Of a DNA stretch of 18,933 nucleotides, positions 14,427-18,933 are shown one piece after another. The notes beneath the pieces are model-generated. The model ran no database searches and had not been told where the DNA came from. It saw only the letters and a program-made list of their open reading frames with translations. The position numbers and the translations under genes are program-made. The stretch is from Clostridia bacterium (GTDB lineage Bacteria > Bacillota > Clostridia > Christensenellales > Aristaeellaceae). Positions within the stretch are counted from its first letter, which is position 1. Each line of letters starts with the position of its first letter. The stretch spans positions 1 to 18,933 of the forward strand of contig JAEDGL010000033.1 in assembly GCA_016297535.1 (NCBI GenBank), given 5' to 3'.

Positions 14427-14654
14427 TTTCCTTATGAACAGGGGCATGGATATGCGACCGAAGCCGTCAAAGCGGTTATCAGCGAGCTTCGTGAGATGGG
14501 ATTTCGGAAGGTAACGGCAGGTTATTTTGTGGAAAATACGGCAAGCCGCCGGGTGATGGAAAAATGCGGCATGAAGCAAAGCGATCAGACGGAGGAAATC
14601 GAATACCGCGGCCGTCTTCATCAATGCCGGTATCATGAACTCTGCTTATCCTGA
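14427..14654 (+). pseudogene. 5'-truncated GNAT acetyltransferase remnant
   Basis: The frame ending at the stop 14652-14654 encodes about 75 residues of the C-terminal half of a RimJ/RimL-type GNAT domain. It has the acetyl-CoA-binding motif A (EQGHGYATEAVKAVI), the GFRKVTAGYFVENTASRRVMEKCGM core, and the closing YRGRLHQCRYHELCL strand. The N-terminal half of the fold is missing. Upstream, the frame runs into the stem-loop cluster, has no ribosome site and looks non-coding. An intact GNAT needs about 140-170 residues, so this is most likely a decayed gene whose 5' part was lost by deletion or recombination at 14426. Confidence 0.75.
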
Positions 14655-14677
14655 TTTTTGGCAAGCCCTATCAAAAA

Positions 14678-14719
14678 ACTGGTGCGGAGCCTCCCGAAGA
14701 CGGGAGATTCCGCACCAGT
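14678..14719 (-). terminator. intrinsic terminator of groEL
   Basis: Outer arms ACTGGTGCGGA (14678-14688) and TCCGCACCAGT (14709-14719) enclose an inner stem CTCCCG/CGGGAG with an AAGA loop. On the minus strand the stem is followed by TTTTTTGATAGG, and on the plus strand by CTGTTTTTTGC, so it can work in both directions. Confidence 0.88.
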
Positions 14720-14739
14720 CTGTTTTTTGCCGTTTGGAA

Positions 14740-16380
14740 TTAGTACATGCCGCCCATACCGCCCATGCCGGCAGCACCGCCAGCGGGAGCAGCGGGTTCG
14801 GGAGCGGGAATATCCGCCACAAGGCTCTCGGTGGTCAGCACCAGAGCGGAAACGCTGGCGGCGTTCTGCAGGGCGCTGCGGGTTACCTTGGTGGGATCGA
14901 TAATGCCACGCTCAATCATGTCCACGTATTCGCCCTTGAGCGCGTCGTAGCCATAGTTGGGCTTGTTGTTGTTCTTCACATTTTCAACAATCACGCTGCC
15001 GTCGATGCCGGCGTTCTTGCTGATCTGACGCAGGGGCTCCTCCAGAGCGCGCACAATGATCTGCACGCCGGTCTTGGCGTCGCCGGTGTGGTTGGCCAGC
15101 TCGGCGGTTACGTCGTTGAGCACGTTGAGCAGAGCGATGCCGCCGCCGGGCACAATGCCCTCTTCCACAGCAGCGCGGGTAGCGGCCAGAGCGTCCTCAA
15201 TGCGCAGCTTGCGCTCCTTCATTTCCACCTCGGTAGCGGCGCCCACCTGAATCACGGCTACGCCGCCAGCCAGCTTGGCCAGACGCTCCTGCAGCTTTTC
15301 GCGGTCGTAATCGCTGGTGGTTTCCTCGATCTGGCTGCGGATGGAGGCCACGCGGCCGGCAATGGCTTCGGGATCGCCCGCGCCTTCCACGATGGTGGTG
15401 TTTTCCTTATCCACCTTTACCTGACGGGCGGTGCCCAGCAGATCGATGGTGGTTTCCTTGAGTTCCATGCCCAGCTCATCGCTGATCACCTGACCACCGG
15501 TCAGCACAGCGATGTCGCGAAGCATTTCCTTGCGGCGGTCGCCAAAGCCGGGAGCCTTGACTGCAACGCAGGTGAAGGTGCCGCGCAGCTTGTTCACAAC
15601 CAGAGTGGCCAGGGCTTCGCCTTCCACATCCTCGGCGATGATCAGCAGCTTGCGGCCGGCCTGCACTACCTGCTCCAGCACGGGCAGAATCTCCTGAATA
15701 TTGGAGATCTTCTTGTCGGTAATCAGGATGTAGGGATTGTCCAGAACCGCTTCCATCTTTTCGGTATCGGTTACCATGTAAGCGCTGGCATAGCCGCGGT
15801 CAAACTGCATGCCTTCCACGGTGGTCATGCCGGTTACCATGGTCTTGCTTTCCTCAACGGTGATCACGCCGTCCTTGCCAACGGTCTCCATCGCATCGCT
15901 GATCAGCTGGCCGATGGTCTCGTCACCGGCGGAAATGCTGGCAACCTGGGCAATGCTCTGCTTGCTGGTGATGGGCTGGCTGATCTTCTGCAGGCCGTTC
16001 ACGGCAGCGGCAACACCGGCTTCAATGCCCTTCTTGAGCACCATGGGGTTGGCGCCGGCAGCCAGGTTGCGCAGGCCTTCGCGGATGATGGCCTGGGCCA
16101 GCAGGGTGGCGGTGGTGGTGCCGTCGCCGGCAACATCGTTGGTCTTGGTGGAAACTTCCTTCACCAGCTGAGCGCCCATGTTTTCAAAGGGATCTTCCAG
16201 CTCAATTTCCTTGGCAATGGTCACGCCGTCGTTGGTGATGAGGGGAGCGCCGAACTTCTTATCCAGCACAACGTTGCGGCCCTTGGGGCCCAGGGTGATC
16301 TTGACGGTATCGGCCAGAGCGTTTACGCCCTTTTCCAGTGCGCGGCGAGCGTCCTCGCCATACTTAATCTGCTTTGCCAT
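14740..16380 (-). CDS. groEL: 60-kDa chaperonin GroEL
   Basis: A 546-residue chaperonin subunit of normal length, which folds proteins in an ATP-driven double ring with GroES. Clear family blocks are MAKQIKYGEDARRALEKGV, TLGPKGRNVVLD, NDGVTIAKEIELEDPFEN, DVAGDGTTTATLLAQ (the ATP site), the hinge and apical region with FDRGYASAYM, EDVEGEALATLVVN and KAPGFGDRRK, VEEGIVPGGGIALL, and the Gly/Met tail ending GGMGGMY. AAGGAGG precedes the ATG. It is the second gene of the CIRCE-controlled groES-groEL operon, 110 bp after groES. Confidence 0.98.
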   Translation of the reverse strand: MAKQIKYGEDARRALEKGVNALADTVKITLGPKGRNVVLDKKFGAPLITNDGVTIAKEIELEDPFENMGAQLVKEVSTKTNDVAGDGTTTATLLAQAIIREGLRNLAAGANPMVLKKGIEAGVAAAVNGLQKISQPITSKQSIAQVASISAGDETIGQLISDAMETVGKDGVITVEESKTMVTGMTTVEGMQFDRGYASAYMVTDTEKMEAVLDNPYILITDKKISNIQEILPVLEQVVQAGRKLLIIAEDVEGEALATLVVNKLRGTFTCVAVKAPGFGDRRKEMLRDIAVLTGGQVISDELGMELKETTIDLLGTARQVKVDKENTTIVEGAGDPEAIAGRVASIRSQIEETTSDYDREKLQERLAKLAGGVAVIQVGAATEVEMKERKLRIEDALAATRAAVEEGIVPGGGIALLNVLNDVTAELANHTGDAKTGVQIIVRALEEPLRQISKNAGIDGSVIVENVKNNNKPNYGYDALKGEYVDMIERGIIDPTKVTRSALQNAASVSALVLTTESLVADIPAPEPAAPAGGAAGMGGMGGMY

Positions 16381-16414
16381 AATGGATTTCCTCCTTCAAT
16401 ACGGTAATGGTTCA

Positions 16415-16451
16415 AAGGCCGGCCTCCGCTAATGTGTGCCGCGGTGGCCTT
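16415..16451 (-). other. groES-groEL intercistronic hairpin
   Basis: AAGGCC (16415-16420) and CCGC (16426-16429) pair with GCGG (16441-16444) and GGCCTT (16446-16451), giving an interrupted 10-bp stem in the gap between the two genes. No T-tract follows, so a processing or stability element is more likely than a terminator; this is inference. Confidence 0.35.
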
Positions 16452-16490
16452 GCAAACAGTTTGGGTTTTTCTCCGCGTGAAACGGCAGGA

Positions 16491-16775
16491 TTATTCGACG
16501 GTTGCCAGAATATCGCTCTGACGAACAATGATCAGTTCCTTGCCGTCGATCTTCACTTCGGTTCCGGCATACTTGGAATAGATCACCTTGTCGCCGACAT
16601 TTACGCACATTTTAACTTCCTTGCCATCCACCAGGCCGCCGGGGCCAACGGCCAGCACTTCGGCCATGAGGGGCTTTTCTTTGGCGGTGCCGGTAAGCAG
16701 GATGCCGCTCTTGGTGGTTTCTTCCACTTCTACGTTCTTGATGACCACACGGTCGCCCAAAGGCTTCACGTTCAT
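16491..16775 (-). CDS. groES: 10-kDa co-chaperonin GroES
   Basis: A 94-residue lid of the GroEL chamber. The chosen ATG (16775) is preceded by GGAGG and gives the family start MNVKPLGDRVVIK. The mobile loop TTKSGILLTGTAKEKP (about 20-35) is present, as are the VLAVGPGG and GDKVIYSKYAGTEVK strands. The frame stays open upstream of 16775, but that part covers CIRCE and the promoter. Confidence 0.98.
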   Translation of the reverse strand: MNVKPLGDRVVIKNVEVEETTKSGILLTGTAKEKPLMAEVLAVGPGGLVDGKEVKMCVNVGDKVIYSKYAGTEVKIDGKELIIVRQSDILATVE

Positions 16776-16813
16776 GTCTGAATCCTCCCTGATTGAAAAA
16801 AATAGTGGGCTTG

Positions 16814-16840
16814 TTAGCACTCGAATTGGTTGAGTGCTAA
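16814..16840. promoter_or_regulatory. CIRCE operator (HrcA binding site)
   Basis: TTAGCACTC (16814-16822), nine bases, GAGTGCTAA (16832-16840): a perfect match to the CIRCE consensus, extended by one more base pair on each side. It lies just downstream of the groES -10 box, where HrcA would block transcription. Confidence 0.97.
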
Positions 16841-16851
16841 CAACTGAACAT

Positions 16852-16880
16852 ACTATAAGCCATTTCATGCCAAGTGTCAA
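16852..16880 (-). promoter_or_regulatory. sigma-A promoter of groES-groEL
   Basis: On the minus strand, TTGACA (16880-16875), a 17-bp spacer and TATAGT (16857-16852), followed by CIRCE. Confidence 0.92.
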
Positions 16881-16906
16881 GCGTTCATGCAAAATTTCGT
16901 ATTTTG

Positions 16907-16936
16907 TTCACAGTTCACTCAAATGCGTGTTACAAT
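16907..16936 (+). promoter_or_regulatory. promoter of mutY
   Basis: TTCACA (16907-16912), an 18-bp spacer and TACAAT (16931-16936) with the extended -10 bases TGT before it. It is divergent from the groES promoter; the -35 boxes are about 26 bp apart. Confidence 0.65.
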
Positions 16937-16965
16937 AGAGGCGAACGAAAGGAGGAATGCGCCGG

Positions 16966-18048
16966 ATGACGCCTTCCGATGCTCAACTGTTGCTGGACTG
17001 GTACGACCGTGTAAGGCGCGACCTGCCCTGGCGGCGCACTAAAAACCCCTACTGTATCTGGCTGTCGGAAATTATGCTGCAGCAAACGCGCGTGGAAACG
17101 GTAAAAGGCTATTATGCCCGTTTTCTTGAATGCTTTCCCACCATTGAGGCGCTTGCGCAGGCGCCTCAGGGACAGGTACTGAAGGCCTGGGAGGGCCTGG
17201 GCTATTACAGCCGCGCACGCAACCTGCAAAAGGCCGCCCAGACCATTATGAGCGAGCATGGCGGCGTATTTCCCGCCAGCTACCAGCAGATTCTTGCCCT
17301 GCCGGGCATTGGCCCCTATACAGCCGGAGCCATCGGCAGCATCGCCTTTGGCCTGTGCGAGCCCGCGGTGGATGGCAACGTGTACCGTGTTGCCTCGCGC
17401 TTCTATGGCATTCGCGAGGATGTGGGCATTCCGCGCGTGCAAAAAGAAATCCGGGAGCTTGTAAAAAATTCCATCCCCTCAAGCCGTCCGGGCGATTACA
17501 ATCAGGCGCTGATGGAGCTGGGCGCAAGCCATTGCTGCCCCGGAACACCCGCCTGCGAGCTGTGCCCGTGGAACGAACGCTGCGATGCCTGCATGGAGGG
17601 AGACGCCGATGTGCTGCCCATCCACGAAAAAAAGAAGCCGCCCAAAGAAATGGAGATCGCGGTTTGCCTGTTAACCTGCGGCGGCAGGATATACGTTACC
17701 CGCAGGGAGGAGCGTATGCTGAACGGCCTGTATGTCTTCCATCTGATTGAAGAAGAAACGCGCCCCTCCCGCGTGGAGCAGCTATTGCGCGAAAGCGGCT
17801 TCCGCTGCCGGTTTGTTCAGGACCTGGGCAAGGCGCGGCATGTGTTTACGCACCGGGTGTGGAATATGCGTATTCTGCACTTTGAGCTGGATGAGACGCC
17901 CGCGGGCGCGCAAATGGTTGATCGAGCCCAACTGGAAAAGCTGCCCTTTCCAACGGCGGTAAAGGCGGCGGTACAAAAAGCAAAAACGCTGCTTTCGGCA
18001 GCAGAAACAGGCGGGCAGCAAACAGCCCGCGCGGAGGAAGCGCCATGA
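16966..18048 (+). CDS. mutY: A/G-specific adenine DNA glycosylase MutY
   Basis: A 360-residue base-excision repair enzyme that removes adenine paired with 8-oxoguanine. Two ATGs are possible: 16957 lies one base from AAAGGAGG and 16966 ten bases, so 16966 is preferred. From that start, the catalytic Glu is E35 in SEIMLQQTRVE, the helix-hairpin-helix is LPGIGPYTAGAI (112-123), and the catalytic Asp is D136 in VDGNVYRV. The [4Fe-4S] cluster ligands C190, C197, C200 and C206 fit Cx6Cx2Cx5C exactly. The C-terminal part (about 225-340) is the NUDIX-like domain that recognises 8-oxoG. The last 20 residues are Ala/Glu/Gln-rich. The stop overlaps the next gene's ATG. Confidence 0.97.
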   Translation: MTPSDAQLLLDWYDRVRRDLPWRRTKNPYCIWLSEIMLQQTRVETVKGYYARFLECFPTIEALAQAPQGQVLKAWEGLGYYSRARNLQKAAQTIMSEHGGVFPASYQQILALPGIGPYTAGAIGSIAFGLCEPAVDGNVYRVASRFYGIREDVGIPRVQKEIRELVKNSIPSSRPGDYNQALMELGASHCCPGTPACELCPWNERCDACMEGDADVLPIHEKKKPPKEMEIAVCLLTCGGRIYVTRREERMLNGLYVFHLIEEETRPSRVEQLLRESGFRCRFVQDLGKARHVFTHRVWNMRILHFELDETPAGAQMVDRAQLEKLPFPTAVKAAVQKAKTLLSAAETGGQQTARAEEAP

Positions 18049-18425
18049 AACTGTCCAGGGTACACCACATTGCCATCATCGGCAGCGATTATCAAAAAAG
18101 CCGTCACTTCTATGCCGATGTGCTTGGCCTGAAAATCATCCGTGAAACCTACCGTAAAGCCCGGGACGACTACAAGATCGACCTGCAGCTGGACGATCTG
18201 GAGCTGGAGCTGTTTATCATGAAAAATCATCCTCAGCGCGTCAGCTTCCCGGAGGCCTATGGGCTGCGCCATTTGGCGTTCAGGGTGGATTGTGTAGAGG
18301 ATACCGTGCGCGAGCTGAATGCCCTTGGCATTGAAACAGAGCCCATTCGGGTAGATCCCGTAACCGGTGGACGGATGACCTTCTTTTTTGACCCGGATGG
18401 CCTGCCGCTTGAAATTCATGACTGA
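18045..18425 (+). CDS. VOC-fold protein, glyoxalase I-like (GloA2 type)
   Basis: A 126-residue protein with two beta-alpha-beta-beta-beta units of the vicinal-oxygen-chelate fold. It begins VHHIAIIGSDYQKSRHFY and the second half begins GLRHLAFRV. Likely metal ligands are H8 (or H7), a Glu in LELELF (53-55), H76 and E123 in LPLEIHD. It resembles the small single-domain proteins often annotated as SMU1112c/YaeR-like. A lactoylglutathione lyase activity is not certain, since most clostridia lack glutathione. GGAGG lies seven bases before the ATG, which overlaps the mutY stop (ATGA), so it is coupled to mutY. Confidence 0.88.
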   Translation: MKLSRVHHIAIIGSDYQKSRHFYADVLGLKIIRETYRKARDDYKIDLQLDDLELELFIMKNHPQRVSFPEAYGLRHLAFRVDCVEDTVRELNALGIETEPIRVDPVTGGRMTFFFDPDGLPLEIHD

Positions 18426-18479
18426 AGCATGATAGGGCCACGCGCAGCAGGAGAAAGCAGATCATCAGGAGGAAAAGCA

Positions 18480-18830
18480 ATGGAAAACGAAAAGGTATTT
18501 GCCATGAAGCTGAGCAGGGTTTATCCGCTGCTGGTGCAAAAGGCGGAACGAAAGGGCCGAACGGAGGACGAGGTAAAGCAGGTCATCTTTTGGCTTACAG
18601 GCTACGATGAAGCCGGATTGCAGCGCCAGCTGAAAGAGGATGTTTCCTACGGTGACTTTTTTGAGCAGGCGCCTGCGTTCCATCCCAACAGCGCGCTGAT
18701 TCGCGGCGTTGTGTGCGGCGTAAGGGTGGAGAATGTGGAGAATCCGCTGATGCAGAAAATCCGTTATCTGGACAAGCTGGTGGATGAGCTGGCCAAGGGC
18801 AAGCCCATGGAAAAAATTCTGCGCAAATAA
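18480..18830 (+). CDS. DUF2200 family protein
   Basis: A 116-residue protein starting at the ATG seven bases after AGGAGG (18467-18472). It matches my memory of the DUF2200 family: VFAMKLSRVYPLLVQKAERKGR near the N terminus, VIFWLTGYD, then YGDFFEQAP and the IRYLDKLVDELAKGKPMEKILR tail. The family is small, soluble and of unknown function, with no obvious catalytic motif. It follows the VOC gene by 54 bp with no terminator between, so it is probably the third gene of the mutY operon. Confidence 0.88.
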   Translation: MENEKVFAMKLSRVYPLLVQKAERKGRTEDEVKQVIFWLTGYDEAGLQRQLKEDVSYGDFFEQAPAFHPNSALIRGVVCGVRVENVENPLMQKIRYLDKLVDELAKGKPMEKILRK

Positions 18831-18834
18831 AAAA

Positions 18835-18861
18835 GGGGACGGAGCCCGCTGCTCTGTCCCC
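18835..18861. terminator. bidirectional terminator after DUF2200 gene
   Basis: GGGGACGGAGC (18835-18845) pairs with GCTCTGTCCCC (18851-18861) over 11 bp with one G-T pair. Six A's precede it, so a minus-strand transcript would read the stem and then TTTTTT, a strong terminator for a gene entering from the right. On the plus strand it ends the mutY operon with a poorer U-tract. Confidence 0.8.
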
Positions 18862-18933
18862 TCAGGCTGTCAAAAAAACTCGCCTGCGGCGATCTTTTCT
18901 GCCAGGAACTGGCGGAAATGTTTTCGGCAAAGC
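18862..18933 (-). repeat. dispersed intergenic repeat, copy B (cut by window edge)
   Basis: The reverse complement of this stretch matches 5111-5177: GCTTTGCCGAAAA.ATTTCCGCC with one difference, an identical TCGCCGCAGGCGA, then a T-run and a TGA...CTGAG tail joined to a stem-loop. It may extend past the window. Its first 20 bases (TCAGGCTGTC...AAACTC) also match copy C at 14317-14335. Confidence 0.55.
18870..18932 (-). CDS. possible C-terminal end of a minus-strand gene (rest outside window)
   Basis: Read on the minus strand, 18932-18870 gives 20 sense codons and a TGA. The peptide begins LCRKHFRQF, ends IAAGEFF, and looks like an amphipathic helix. The stop is followed within ten bases by a terminator stem with a T6 tract in the same direction, which is what a gene end should look like. 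Against it, the same DNA recurs at 5111-5177 in a broken frame, so it may be a non-coding repeat. No family can be named from 20 residues. Confidence 0.3.
   Translation of the reverse strand, partial: LCRKHFRQFLAEKIAAGEFF

Noticed and set aside
14635..16407. A 590-codon plus-strand open frame opposite groEL
   Set aside because: Antisense shadow of groEL, rich in Gly/His/Ala as expected from reversed GC-rich codons. GroEL itself is unmistakable.
1..18933. Prophage, transposon, toxin-antitoxin or defence island
   Set aside because: No integrase, transposase, phage structural gene, toxin-antitoxin pair or nuclease/helicase defence cluster was found; ruvB and mutY are housekeeping forms.

Overview
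The window is about 57% GC by eye and reads as chromosomal core DNA of a low-profile Bacillota, most likely a clostridial anaerobe. Supporting signs are near-consensus sigma-A promoters, strong AGGAGG ribosome sites, a perfect CIRCE operator before groES-groEL, HPr kinase/phosphorylase, a TipAS-type MerR regulator, and an envelope protein built from SH3 and peptidoglycan-binding repeats. The exact genus cannot be read from the sequence. I see no prophage, transposase, CRISPR array, tRNA or rRNA.

Layout. 1-474 (minus): a LysM protein cut by the window edge and a 58-residue unknown protein. 519-4000 (plus): a zinc-ribbon membrane protein, then an 863-residue secreted protein with two SH3-like domains, six peptidoglycan-binding repeats and a C-terminal Cys/His-rich domain. 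4298-5032 (plus): a MerR/TipAS regulator behind a promoter with a 19-bp spacer. 5033-5248: stem-loops and a repeat. 8445-5249 (minus): ruvC-ruvA-ruvB-queA, the Holliday-junction operon with a queuosine gene at its end. 8630-12736 (plus): nucleotide-sugar epimerase/dehydratase, tadA, Cof-type HAD hydrolase, hprK; asnS (12828-14222) follows behind its own promoter. 14223-14660: stem-loops and a 5'-truncated acetyltransferase remnant. 16775-14740 (minus): groES-groEL under CIRCE. 16966-18830 (plus): mutY, a VOC-fold protein and a DUF2200 protein.

Most of the coding content is housekeeping: DNA repair (ruvCAB, mutY), translation accuracy (queA, tadA, asnS), protein folding (groESL) and carbon-regulation signalling (hprK). 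I did not find a convincing new multigene system. The least explained items are (i) a dispersed stem-loop-associated repeat at three intergenic sites (about 5110-5210, 14286-14335, 18835-18933), two copies of which also share a stretch that could be the 3' end of a coding sequence, (ii) a dyad just upstream of the cell-wall protein's promoter, (iii) an inverted repeat bracketing the -10 box of the ruvCAB operon, and (iv) the C-terminal domain of the 863-residue envelope protein.
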